This document shows positions 46,911-55,900 of a stretch of DNA of 64,000 nt, piece by piece; position 1 is the stretch's first letter; each line of letters begins with the position of its first letter. The DNA lies in the IMG/VR virus record IMGVR_UViG_3300047548_000985, positions 1-64,000 of that record; one strand, written 5' to 3'. Source of the DNA: a virus. Below the pieces are notes generated by a model. The model was not told the DNA's origin. It saw nothing but the letters and a program-made list of their open reading frames with translations, and did not search any database. A program made the translations under genes and the position numbers.

Positions 46911-47546
46911 TCACAAAAGGATTTTAAACTTGCAATTATCAAAATGATACCTATTCATGTTTGTTACCCCACCCTCTTTTCCACAGTGGGTGCATATTAC
47001 AGTTCTTTGGGGACCTCTAGGTACACCTAATTTTTTTGCACTCAATTCAGGTCTTTTTTTACCTTTTAACTTACTAGGTTTACCAGTCTTTCCAGCACTA
47101 ATTGCAGGATTCTTTTTGCCCTTTCTTGCCCTATTTGACTCTGCTAACTTTGCTGCATGAGACGGAGATTTAGGTTTTCCTTTTAACGGACTAGGTATCC
47201 CTTTCTTAGCATCACTCATCCTTTTTCTAGTCTCTTCACTCCTGATACAACCTGATGCACCTTCACCGCCGTCCGTTTTATTTCTTAAAATTCCTTTGTT
47301 TAGGTCTTTCCTGCCATACCACCTAATCATTCTACGTTCGACGGCAAGAGCACCTAATTCAGTTAAATTGGATTCAAGAATTACAATTCTTTCATTGTTA
47401 TTTGGTGCGCTAATGGGTTCGCATTTCATTTTTATCCAGGCGCGGTGACCTTTGCCCTTCCCAATATAATACGGTGAGCCGTCTTTTCTAAGATAGGCGT
47501 ATACATAAAAACCAAATGGTGGATTTTTTCTTGAATAAATAGACAT
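46911..47546 (-). CDS. GIY-YIG homing endonuclease with NUMOD3 motifs (Seg-like, free-standing)
   Basis: 211 aa. The catalytic GIY-YIG core is at the N-terminus: FYVYAYLRKDGSPYYIGKGKGHRA with the usual Y-Y-G and Arg, then Glu in LAVERRMIRWYGR near residue 75, then KTDGGEGASG. It is followed by NUMOD3-type DNA-binding repeats (RSEETRKRMSDAKKGI; SPSHAAKLAESNRARKG) and basic KGKK linkers, and ends with a CTHC...HFDNC zinc-finger-like pair. Such enzymes cut phage genomes lacking the gene and spread it by repair. It stands between the tail module and gp55. The ribosome site AAGGAG is strong, and a leader hairpin and late promoter precede it. All core residues appear intact. Confidence 0.92.
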   Translation of the reverse strand: MSIYSRKNPPFGFYVYAYLRKDGSPYYIGKGKGHRAWIKMKCEPISAPNNNERIVILESNLTELGALAVERRMIRWYGRKDLNKGILRNKTDGGEGASGCIRSEETRKRMSDAKKGIPSPLKGKPKSPSHAAKLAESNRARKGKKNPAISAGKTGKPSKLKGKKRPELSAKKLGVPRGPQRTVICTHCGKEGGVTNMNRYHFDNCKFKILL

Positions 47547-47570
47547 GCTGATGCTCCTTCATAGCGTTAG

Positions 47571-47601
47571 AGTAGTTGGGAATTCCCGTTCCGCGAACTA
47601 C
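47571..47601 (-). promoter_or_regulatory. Leader hairpin of the homing endonuclease mRNA
   Basis: GTAGTT at 47571-47576 pairs with AACTAC at 47596-47601 and encloses the palindrome GGGAATTCCC. It lies between the late promoter box and the ribosome site, about 25 bases from the ATG. T4 homing endonuclease messages are often held back by leader structure; here that is only an inference. Confidence 0.45.
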
Positions 47602-47606
47602 ATTCT

Positions 47607-47614
47607 TATTTATG
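47607..47614 (-). promoter_or_regulatory. T4-type late promoter (CATAAATA) for the homing endonuclease
   Basis: CATAAATA on the minus strand, 60 bases before the ATG at 47546 and just upstream of the leader hairpin. It lies a few bases from the oppositely directed sigma70-type promoter of gp55. Confidence 0.55.
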
Positions 47615-47622
47615 CAAAATAT

Positions 47623-47651
47623 TTGATATTTTGCCGTATCTATATTATACT
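47623..47651 (+). promoter_or_regulatory. Sigma70-type promoter for gp55
   Basis: TTGATA (47623-47628), a 17-base spacer, and TATACT (47646-47651): four of six and five of six matches to consensus at ideal spacing. Start of transcription would be near 47658, so the first usable start codon is the ATG at 47676 with AAAAGG as ribosome site. This shows that the late sigma gene itself is read by host-type polymerase. Confidence 0.75.
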
Positions 47652-47675
47652 TTCCATACTAAAAGGCAACCATCA

Positions 47676-48590
47676 ATGACCATACAATCCTCCCTACCAC
47701 CTGCAAAAAAAGTAAACTATTTAAATAATAAAGACATCTTGAAAGAGATTCATCTAAGCAAGAACTCATACTGTTCATTCAAGACAGAAGAGGATAACAA
47801 ATATGACCTAATCATAGATTTTCCGCATGAACCTCTAGAGAGGTCGTTTGAATATATGTTAAAAGAAGACACCCTTGAAAAGGCAAAGGAAAAAAGGGCT
47901 GCTAGGATTTTTGTTGAGACTGGAGAAAAAGTCGATTGCTCAACTATCCAAACGTCCGACTTAGTATTCAGAGTCATGACATGGGATCATATTCCACTTT
48001 CAAATAAAAAGCCAAAGAAAGTCGAAGCAAAGAAATCCGTAAAGGAAATATTTGCATTCGAGGAAGACGATAGCGAACCCTCATTTGAAGATTTAGAAGA
48101 TGTCGCAACTAAAGGGGAGGTTGACGACATGGTGCATGTTAAAGTAAACTTTCCTCCATTCCAGCATTTCAAGATTGACAAAAACAACTCAGTCGAGTGT
48201 GTGGGTAAGAGTCATTGGAAAGGTACAATCAACGACGGTGAATTTTGTAAAGATCATGGTCAGATCACCGACAAACTTGCCCGAATATACATTATGATGT
48301 GTGAAAAGTACGCAATGAAATACAACTGGCGAGGGTATACTTATAATGACGAAATGAGAAACAGCGGAATTCTTCAGCTAACTTATGTAGGACTTAGATT
48401 CAACGAAGCCAAAAGTGTAAACCCGTTTTCGTATTTTACACAAGTAATAACAAATAGCTTCTTACGCATTCTTAATTTGGAGAAGAAAGGTCAGAATCTG
48501 CGAGATGATATTCTAGAGATGAATGGGCTAAACCCATCATATACTAGACAGTTTAATAACTCTAGATCGCTGTCATCAGACGGTGACTGA
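47676..48590 (+). CDS. 55: Late-transcription sigma factor gp55
   Basis: 304 aa from ATG 47676; a longer TTG start at 47631 would lie inside the promoter and is rejected. The C-terminal 110 residues match gp55: QITDKLARIYIMMCEKYAMKYNWRGYTYNDEMRNSGILQLTYVGLRFNEAKSVNPFSYFTQVITNSFLRILNLEKK (read in pieces), which is the sigma region 2-like core that binds polymerase and melts the TATAAATA box. The N-terminal 190 residues are an extra acidic and lysine-rich extension (FAFEEDDSEPSFEDLEDVATKGEVDD) absent from T4 gp55 (185 aa in total). It would act with the sliding clamp gp45 on the NATAAATA promoters found through this window. Confidence 0.9.
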   Translation: MTIQSSLPPAKKVNYLNNKDILKEIHLSKNSYCSFKTEEDNKYDLIIDFPHEPLERSFEYMLKEDTLEKAKEKRAARIFVETGEKVDCSTIQTSDLVFRVMTWDHIPLSNKKPKKVEAKKSVKEIFAFEEDDSEPSFEDLEDVATKGEVDDMVHVKVNFPPFQHFKIDKNNSVECVGKSHWKGTINDGEFCKDHGQITDKLARIYIMMCEKYAMKYNWRGYTYNDEMRNSGILQLTYVGLRFNEAKSVNPFSYFTQVITNSFLRILNLEKKGQNLRDDILEMNGLNPSYTRQFNNSRSLSSDGD

Positions 48591-48604
48591 TTCTTCCAAC
48601 CAAT

Positions 48605-48633
48605 TTGCATCTTTCATTCAATTACAGTAAAAT
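48605..48633 (+). promoter_or_regulatory. Possible sigma70-type promoter before gp47
   Basis: TTGCAT, 17 bases, TAAAAT. The -10 box is good and the -35 box is partial. It ends 6 bases before the ATG of gp47, so a transcript from it would be almost leaderless; it may instead help a longer message. Uncertain. Confidence 0.35.
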
Positions 48634-48639
48634 ACTACC

Positions 48640-49650
48640 ATGAGCAATTTATTTAAAAAAGCGGCAGTTCTTACTGACCTACACGTTGGACTAAAAAACA
48701 ATAGTGTAGTTCATAACGAAGATTGTATTCAATTCGTTGAATGGTTTATTGAATCTGCAAAAAAGGAAGGATGTGATGTTTGTCTTTGTTTAGGTGATTG
48801 GCACAATCATAGGGCTACAATTAACATTCTTAGCCTAAACTACTCTATGCGGTGTTTGGAAAAGCTGAACGCAGGATTTTCCAAAGTCTATTTTATTACT
48901 GGTAATCATGATCTTTTTTATCGTGAGAACAGAACCGTTCATAGCGTAGCTTGGGCAGCGTATCTGCCAAACGTTGAAGTAATTAATGACATTTGGTCAG
49001 AGGGAGATGTTACATTGTGCCCTTGGCTCGTCGGTGACGAGAACAAAAAGTTAAAGAAGATCAAGACCAAATATACATTTGGGCACTTTGAACTTCCCAA
49101 TTTTTACATGAACGCACAAATCTTGATGCCTGATCACGGACAATATACTGAAGATATGTTTAATGGAACTGAACATGTCTTCAGTGGTCACTTTCATAAG
49201 CGTCAAACTAACAAGAATATTACTTACATCGGGAACGCATTCCCACACAACTATTCAGATGTTGGTGATAAAGAACGTGGAATGATGATTTTGGAATGGG
49301 GGAAAGCACCAAAATTTTATTCTTGGCCTAATCAACCATTGTATAATGTGTTTTCACTTAGTGAAATCCTAGACAAGCCAGAAGATTTACTCATACCAAA
49401 AAGTCATGTAAAAGTAAATCTTGATATTCCGATTAGTTACGAGGAAGCAAACTTCATTAGAGAGACTCTGATCCCGCAATACAATTTGCGAGAAATGGCT
49501 CTTATTCCTGCAAAATCAGAGGAGTTATTTGATACTGCATCTGAAACGAAATTTGAAAGTGTAGACAAGACTGTTATTGATCAAATCAATTCCATCGACA
49601 GTAAAACATACGACAAGAAGATTCTATTGGAAATTTATAATTCTCTATGA
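48640..49650 (+). CDS. 47: Recombination endonuclease subunit gp47 (SbcD/Mre11 family)
   Basis: 336 aa. The calcineurin-like phosphoesterase motifs are in order: TDLHVGL (motif I DxH), CLGDWHNHR (GDxxH), ITGNHDLFYR (GNHD), and near residue 180 FSGHFHKRQ (GHxH), followed by YIGNAFPHNYSD. These bind two Mn ions for the 3'-5' exonuclease and endonuclease action on dsDNA ends. gp47 works with ATPase gp46 in recombination-dependent replication and host DNA breakdown. The last codons overlap gp46 (ATGA at 49647-49650), so the two subunits are translationally coupled. Confidence 0.95.
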   Translation: MSNLFKKAAVLTDLHVGLKNNSVVHNEDCIQFVEWFIESAKKEGCDVCLCLGDWHNHRATINILSLNYSMRCLEKLNAGFSKVYFITGNHDLFYRENRTVHSVAWAAYLPNVEVINDIWSEGDVTLCPWLVGDENKKLKKIKTKYTFGHFELPNFYMNAQILMPDHGQYTEDMFNGTEHVFSGHFHKRQTNKNITYIGNAFPHNYSDVGDKERGMMILEWGKAPKFYSWPNQPLYNVFSLSEILDKPEDLLIPKSHVKVNLDIPISYEEANFIRETLIPQYNLREMALIPAKSEELFDTASETKFESVDKTVIDQINSIDSKTYDKKILLEIYNSL

Positions 49651-51713
49651 TTCAAATCAAACACGTTACGCTAAAAAACTTCCTAAGCATTGGACAAGCA
49701 ACACAATCTGTAAATTTTGACAGCAAAGATTTAACTCTCATCTTAGGTGAAAATTTGGATTTGGGTGGTGACGGTGCTCGTAACGGCACTGGGAAAACCT
49801 CTCTGATCCAAGCATTGTGTTATGGATTGTTTGGTCAACCAATTAACAATATTCGAAAGGATAATCTAATCAATCGTACAAATGGCAAAGCAATGCTTGT
49901 AACGGTTGATTTTAGTGTTGGGAAAAAGAACTACCGAATTGAACGGGGAAGGAAGCCAAACATCCTTAGGTTTTATGTTGACAACGAACAACAAAAAACC
50001 CAGGATGATGCTCAGGGTGAGAACAAAGAGACACAAGCAGCAATTGAAAAAATTCTTTGCATGTCACCTGACCTCTTTAGACACATTGTTGCCTTAAACA
50101 CCTATAGCGAACCTTTTCTGGCCATGAAAACAAATGATCAGAGAATGATTAGCGAACAATTGCTGGGCGTTACTCTACTAAGCGAAAAGGCAGAAAACCT
50201 AAAGACGCTAATCAAAGAAACTAAGGATTCAATCCAATCAGAAGAGTTCAGAATCAAAGCCATTGCGGAAGCAAACAAACGGGTATCTGAACAAATTGAA
50301 AGCCTAAAACGTAGAGAAAAACTTTGGATTGCCAAGCACAATGAAGACCTGAATAAACTTATCACCGAATACGATGAGCTATCCAAAATTGACATTGTAA
50401 CAGAATTGCAGGCGCACAAAGATTTAATGGTTTGGGTCGATGCAAAGAAACACAACGATGATTATGAATCGTTGTTGGCTCGCCAATCTGCTTGGAAACA
50501 AAAGCAACAAACGGATATCCAAACACTAGAAAAAAAGCTTGCGAAACTAAACAACGTTGATATTCTTTCAGAGCTAAAGGCGCATAAGGAGTTGGCGTTA
50601 TACAACCAACTTGTCAAAGATGCTGCAAACCAAGCGACGGAGAAAAAACGCATCATAAAGGATTTGGAGAAAGCCAAATCGCAAGTTACCAAATTCACCG
50701 AAGAGGTACAAACTCTTCTTGATCACAAATGTTATGCATGTGGTCAAGAATTTCATGATGCTAGTCATACTGAAGTACTTGCAAAGAAACAACAGTCCCT
50801 AGCAGAAGCAGAAAGTGATGCTACTCAATTGCAGAGTAAACTATCAGAACTGAATAATTCTGAGATTGTTGTAGGTGAAAAACCCGAAACTCATTATAAG
50901 CTTGAATCAGAGGCGTTTCAACATTCTGGATTGATTCAACAAGTCGAAGGACAAATCCGAGACAAAAAGAATGAGATTGATCCATATGCAGAACAAATTT
51001 CAGAAATGACTCTAATTGAGTTAGGAGAAAAACCCAAAACCCATTATACTACAGAGGCAGAGGCAGTAAAACATAGTTCTCGTGTAGATACTTTGGGATC
51101 GGAAATTTTAAAGAAAACCGAGGAGTCTGATCCATACTCAGAACAAATTTCAGAGATGGAGCAGAATGCAATCCAAGAAGTCAACTTTGATACTATAAAT
51201 GACCTGAATGCAAAATTAGATCATCAAAAGTTCATTCTTGATCTTCTAACCAGTAAGGATAGCTTTGTCAGAAAGAAAATTATTGACCAAAATTTATCAT
51301 ACTTGAATCGAAGGCTTACACATTATCTTGACAAAATGGGACTACCGCATCAAGTTGTTTTCAAAAACGACCTATCAGTCGAGATTACCGAACTAGGTAG
51401 AGACTTAGACTTTCATAATCTTTCCCGTGGAGAAATGTCCCGAGTGATTCTATCGCTATCATGGGCGTTCTTGGACGTTTGGGAATGCCTATACCAACCA
51501 ATTAACCTACTGTTAATTGATGAATTGCTTGATGGTGGCATGGATTCAATTGGAGTAGAAAATGCAATGAGCATTCTAAAAGAAATGAATCGCGGACGTA
51601 AGAAGTCGGTTTGGCTAATTTCTCATCGTGAAGAACTAGTTAGTCGTGTAGGTAGCGTTCTAAAGGTTGTAAAAGAAAATGGTTTTTCTACCTATCAAAG
51701 TGACGAGACATAA
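49647..51713 (+). CDS. 46: Recombination endonuclease ATPase subunit gp46 (SbcC/Rad50 family)
   Basis: 688 aa. Walker A GARNGTGKTSLIQALCYGLFG (residues about 43-63), long coiled coils (about 180-330 and 380-560), a zinc hook CYAC near residue 363 (DHKCYACGQEF), ABC signature LSRGEMSRVILSLSWAF near 590, Walker B LLLIDELLD, and a switch His in WLISHREEL. This is the complete Rad50-type ABC ATPase layout with a single CxxC hook for dimer bridging. Within the second coiled coil, two segments repeat (VGEKPETHY...DPYAEQISEM and LGEKPKTHY...DPYSEQISEM), a small internal duplication of about 45 residues. Confidence 0.95.
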   Translation: MIQIKHVTLKNFLSIGQATQSVNFDSKDLTLILGENLDLGGDGARNGTGKTSLIQALCYGLFGQPINNIRKDNLINRTNGKAMLVTVDFSVGKKNYRIERGRKPNILRFYVDNEQQKTQDDAQGENKETQAAIEKILCMSPDLFRHIVALNTYSEPFLAMKTNDQRMISEQLLGVTLLSEKAENLKTLIKETKDSIQSEEFRIKAIAEANKRVSEQIESLKRREKLWIAKHNEDLNKLITEYDELSKIDIVTELQAHKDLMVWVDAKKHNDDYESLLARQSAWKQKQQTDIQTLEKKLAKLNNVDILSELKAHKELALYNQLVKDAANQATEKKRIIKDLEKAKSQVTKFTEEVQTLLDHKCYACGQEFHDASHTEVLAKKQQSLAEAESDATQLQSKLSELNNSEIVVGEKPETHYKLESEAFQHSGLIQQVEGQIRDKKNEIDPYAEQISEMTLIELGEKPKTHYTTEAEAVKHSSRVDTLGSEILKKTEESDPYSEQISEMEQNAIQEVNFDTINDLNAKLDHQKFILDLLTSKDSFVRKKIIDQNLSYLNRRLTHYLDKMGLPHQVVFKNDLSVEITELGRDLDFHNLSRGEMSRVILSLSWAFLDVWECLYQPINLLLIDELLDGGMDSIGVENAMSILKEMNRGRKKSVWLISHREELVSRVGSVLKVVKENGFSTYQSDET

Positions 51714-51734
51714 AAAATATCGTATCATTAGACA

Positions 51735-52319
51735 ATGATAAGTAGTTGTATGCCATCAGCGTCAAAAATTAAAGGATCAGGATTTGAAAGGGAAATTGCA
51801 AAGTACCTTTCAGACCTTTACGGAGAAAGTTTCGTAAGGGCCGCACATTCAGGAGCTTTCGTTGGTGGCACTAACCAGACTCGCAAGGAGTCATTATCTG
51901 AATCACAGATCAGAGGTTTTAAAGGCGACATTATCCCGGGTGACAGTTTCTCTCTGCTAAACGTAGAGTGTAAATTCTACGGAGATTTCGCATTCCATAG
52001 TTTGTTTACTGGAAAACACAGCCAGTTAGACAAATGGCTTGAACAACTTCTTGATGCTGCTGATGAAGGTGATCTATCTGTACTTTTCATGAAGTTCAAT
52101 CGCCGCGGTCGTTATGTTGCAGTTCAAGCTGCATTGACTTGGGTGACTGACTTTTTCTTCTTCTACGGAAGCAAAAAGTACGGAGATTGGTATATTATGG
52201 AAATGGAAACATTCTTTAGGCTCAACAAAGACTTATTTAAGGCATATTCAGGCACCACGCCACAACTCAATACTGACTCAAATAATAGCTCAACTGATAC
52301 CAAATCTAACCCAACATAA
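51735..52319 (+). CDS. PD-(D/E)XK nuclease, Holliday-junction-resolvase-like
   Basis: 194 aa from ATG 51735; the ATG at 51750 (MPSASKIKGSGFERE) is an equally good start since neither has a strong ribosome site. The pattern is that of small phage resolvases: GSGFEREIAKYL (first Glu), VRAAHSGAFVGG, FKGDIIPGD (metal Asp), LNVECKFY (ExK), then WLEQLLDAADEGDLSVLFMKFNRRGRYVAV. Such enzymes cut branched DNA or act as structure-specific nucleases. Position after gp46/gp47 supports a recombination role. The last 20 residues are a disordered Ser/Asn/Thr tail. Confidence 0.8.
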   Translation: MISSCMPSASKIKGSGFEREIAKYLSDLYGESFVRAAHSGAFVGGTNQTRKESLSESQIRGFKGDIIPGDSFSLLNVECKFYGDFAFHSLFTGKHSQLDKWLEQLLDAADEGDLSVLFMKFNRRGRYVAVQAALTWVTDFFFFYGSKKYGDWYIMEMETFFRLNKDLFKAYSGTTPQLNTDSNNSSTDTKSNPT

Positions 52320-52321
52320 AA

Positions 52322-52905
52322 CTCAAAATGAGGGCCTTTGCAGTTCTAGTCCGATGAAGAAGTAGAGAACTGAGACAATTTGTTTGATCGGGGCTTGCTC
52401 GATCCTCCTTGAGATTGTACAGGTTGTGCTGTGCCGTCAGATTCTGGAGAAGGCGATGTTGCGAAGATAAAGCAACATTCGGAATACCGACAGGGCTCTC
52501 GTTATGAGTGCGAACCCTGAATGAGTCTATAGCTTACTCTGTTTATTGCGGCTATAGAACATGCGTCGATTTCAACTAGTAAACCGTATCACATAAAAAC
52601 TGGTATAGGTTGAAGCTTGAACTGCGGCCCCTATGAATACCTTACAGGTCGACCGGTGGCGGTGCATCAGCCAGATAATAGCTATTTGCATCGAGGGGAT
52701 AAACAGCAAAGGAGGAAACGAAAGTATCTTAACCTTTGGTAGTGCTGAAACAGCACTACCATGGATTCCTCGAAAGTGAGTAAAAGAAAGACAGATTAAA
52801 TATTACTCCTAATCACTTAAAGAATTATTAAGAATAAAAAAGAATCCTGAATGATTGCGAACGTAGTGAGCAAGAATGAAGGATTATTGACCGAAGGTCA
52901 ATTAC
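52322..52905 (+). ncRNA. Candidate large structured non-coding RNA (about 450-580 nt)
   Basis: No convincing gene lies here, yet nested complementary stems fill it. Examples: 52341-52347/52366-52372 (7 bp); 52455-52462/52472-52479 (8 bp, one GU); 52491-52495/52515-52519; 52526-52533/52551-52558 (8 bp); 52571-52576/52609-52614; 52628-52632/52694-52698 stacked on 52660-52666/52687-52693 (5+7 bp, one GU) with an inner hairpin at 52639-52649; 52712-52717/52766-52771 enclosing the perfect 10-bp hairpin 52738-52747/52751-52760 with an AAA loop; 52843-52848/52880-52885; and 52886-52892/52896-52902. Unpaired parts are A/G-rich on the plus strand, which favours that strand. GC is raised (29 of 60 in 52441-52500, 33 of 60 in 52621-52680) in an AT-rich genome. 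Size and ornate folding recall phage RNAs such as GOLLD or ROOL, but I cannot assign a class. Confidence 0.55.
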
Positions 52906-52932
52906 CTACTAAGAGAAATGAATAGCTATGGC

Positions 52933-55900
52933 TTAAGCTCTTGCGTAGTCCAACGACTTCCCTTGTAGTCTTGTCGATCTCTCTAGCAGATCAATCACCT
53001 CATCTAACTTACTTAAAATCTCACCTCCCATCTTTAAATTACTAGAATCATCAGGTCTTGCTTGTGCATTTACAGCGGAGATCAATTGATCTAGTTTTCC
53101 TGAAAGAGCGGTTACACCAGACATATCTCCTTGTGATAATTTTTGTTCATTTGCAATGTTCATAGGAGCAGGTGCTCTTGCCATTTGAACTCCAGCTGCT
53201 GTTGCTTGAGGAGGTTCAGTTGGTGGGGTCGGAGCAACTATTGGGGCAGTCGTAGGTGCTGTTGTCGGGGCAGATGCGACTTTAGGTTCAGGTACAGTTA
53301 CAGGCTTGTTTATGTCAGCAGGTATTGAACCAAACTGCGCTCTGTATTCATCCGCAAACGCCTGTGCCGCAGTCGTTGGTTTTTTCCTAGAGTTTGCAGG
53401 TGAAGCAGCCGATGCAACTGCGGTTGATCCAGTTGGTTGTGCTGGAGAGGTTGGAGCAGAGATTGAGCCGTCTAACTGTGCGTGTATATGACCACCGGTT
53501 GCGTTTCTACTGGGGTTATTATACTCATCAATTGCCCCACTGAATCCCATTTGTTTAAGCGCAGCAACAATTTGCTTGCCTTCTTCAACTGTTGGAGGCT
53601 TTGTCAAGGTAAAATCGACTGCTTTACCTTGAGTATGCATACTGTTTGGAGTTTCTCTGATATGGAAACGATCATTAAATCCAGTGAATGCATGGAATCC
53701 AGGAATAGAGGATTGAATCTGTTGGGCTAGCCCTATCATTCTGCTATCTAATGACGCATTAGGTGCCTGAACATCTCCTTGCTTTATTTTCAATCCGGCT
53801 GCTCTTAGCATTTCTTCGCTTGAAGTTATGCTTGAAGCAGCAGAAGCTACGGATGGTGTTGCAGGAGATGAACCTAGAAGAGCCAACGCATTATTTTTTC
53901 TGTTTGCAACTTCAGTCCCGGCTGATCGCTCGTACTTTTTATCTACTACGGCAGCGGCATCTTCTGCGGTTCTTGTTTGACGCAGAGAATCACCTGCTTG
54001 TTTCTCAGTGTTTTTTAGTTCCCAATCAACATATGCAAGTTGTTCTTCAAGGGTGGCAGATTTGACTTCTTTTCCGTACATCTGACGAAACCGTTCAAGT
54101 CTATCATTTCTCCATTGAGCGATTCCTTGTGCATTTTCTTTTTTGTTAAATGCAGTTGTTGACAGATCCTTACCAGATTCTTGTTGGAGATTACCAACAA
54201 TGCCCGCTGCTTGCTCTCTTGTCCATCCCTGTTTGATAAAGAACTCCATTGCTTTAGTAGCGTTTGGAGTTGCGCCTAACCCTGCTGCTGCATTCCCACC
54301 TTGTGTTGCAGCGGGTAACCCGCCTAGTTCCTTCATTCGGGATTGGGCAGCCGCAGTTTCTTTAGCAACACCTAAGTCTACAGCACCCTTCATTCCCATT
54401 GATGAAAGGAAGGTGTTGAATGCTTCGTTGTTTTGTTTAAACTTTAATGGGTCAATCTTTAAATTGGCAAACTCTTCGAATTTTTCGGTTATGGTCTTGC
54501 CGTCAAACTTCTTAGAAAGATTATCTGATATTGTGTTTGCTAACGTTGATCCCTTAACAGCCTTTACGTTAGAGAAGGCTTCCATGCCTTCAGCAAATGC
54601 TTTGAAACCTTCAGCCTTAGTTTTGAAGTCTTCAATGCTGCCCGTGATTTTTATCTCACTGAATTTCAAAAGTTTCTTAGCAAGATCATCAATGTTAATA
54701 CCAGCACCAAAAAAGTCGGCTATCTTGGAGAGCAAGGTACTTGAACCTGTTCCTGCTCCTTGATACGAACTTAATGCTTGATCGAATGCAGCCAATGCTT
54801 CTGCGTTTCTAGTAACTATCTCTTTGCTTACGTTGATAGAGTTAAATGTTTCTATTTTTTTCTTCAATGAGGCAAGATCAACGTTTAGGAAGTCAAAGTT
54901 ATTTAACCAAGCTCCTGCACCTGCACCTGCACCTTGGTAAGAGCTTAACGCTTGATCAAAAGTTTTTAGTATGTCTGCATTTACTATAATCTTTTCCTTA
55001 CTATTAGGACTAAATTGTGCAAATTCATCAATAAAACTTTTTATTCTCTTTGCTAAAGCTTCAAAGTCTACATTCAACGAATCGAAGTTATTTAACCAAG
55101 TACCTACTCCTGCTCCTGCTCCTTTGTATTCACCTATCGCAGAGTCAAACGCCTTTAAAATGTCAGCGTTCGATATTATTATGTCTTTCTTAGATGAGTC
55201 AATCTTTTGATTTTCAAATGATTTAATGAAGCTGTTTATTCTCTTTGCTAAAGCTTCAAAGTCTACATTCAACGAATCGAAATTTCCAAGCCAATTACTA
55301 ATGCTTCCGCCCTTGTAGCCACTCATTGCATCGTTAAATGCCTTCAGAGCGTTTGCATTTTTTGTAATTTTATCAGTGTCACCTAGTTCAAGCTTGCTAA
55401 AATCAATAAATCTATCCCAAGGTGTTTTGACTTCGAAGAACTTCGACAACCCTTCTGCGATTCCGATAGAAATAGTTGTACCACCTTTAAGTTTAGACAT
55501 TGCTTCGGCAAATGCTCTTAATGCTTCAGCGTTAGTTTTTACCTTGGGTGCATTTTCTATTGGTAACTTAGAAAACTCTACAAATCTGTCCCATGGGGTC
55601 TTGACTTCAAAGAAGTTTGCTAATCCTTCTGCAAGAACACCCGAAATTGTTATCCCACTCTTAAGGGCACTCAATCCTTCAGCAAAAGCTCTTAATGCCT
55701 CTGCATTGTTTTTCACCTTGGCAGAATCATCTATTGGTAACTTAGAAAACTCTACAAATCTGTCCCACGGAGTTTTAACGTCAAAAATAGAGAAAAGTTT
55801 TTCTGCTATTGCACCTGTAATTGAAGCACTTCCGTTACTTAGGGCAGCCATAGCTTCCCCGAATGCTAGTAATGCTTCTGCGTTTGTTTTTAGTTTAGGT

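Noticed and set aside
47631-47675. Upstream TTG start for gp55
   Set aside because: It falls between the -35 and -10 boxes of the sigma70-type promoter and ahead of the expected transcription start; the ATG at 47676 has a ribosome site.
52633-52779. 48-codon plus-strand frame inside the structured region
   Set aside because: It has no ribosome site, no recognisable features, and it crosses the stems that define the RNA candidate. It is within chance length.
52322-52905. Group I or group II intron, tmRNA or RNase P RNA as identity of the structured region
   Set aside because: I could not find group I core segments, a group II domain V, a T-arm with a TTCRA loop, or the conserved RNase P boxes on either strand, and no flanking exons of a split gene are apparent.
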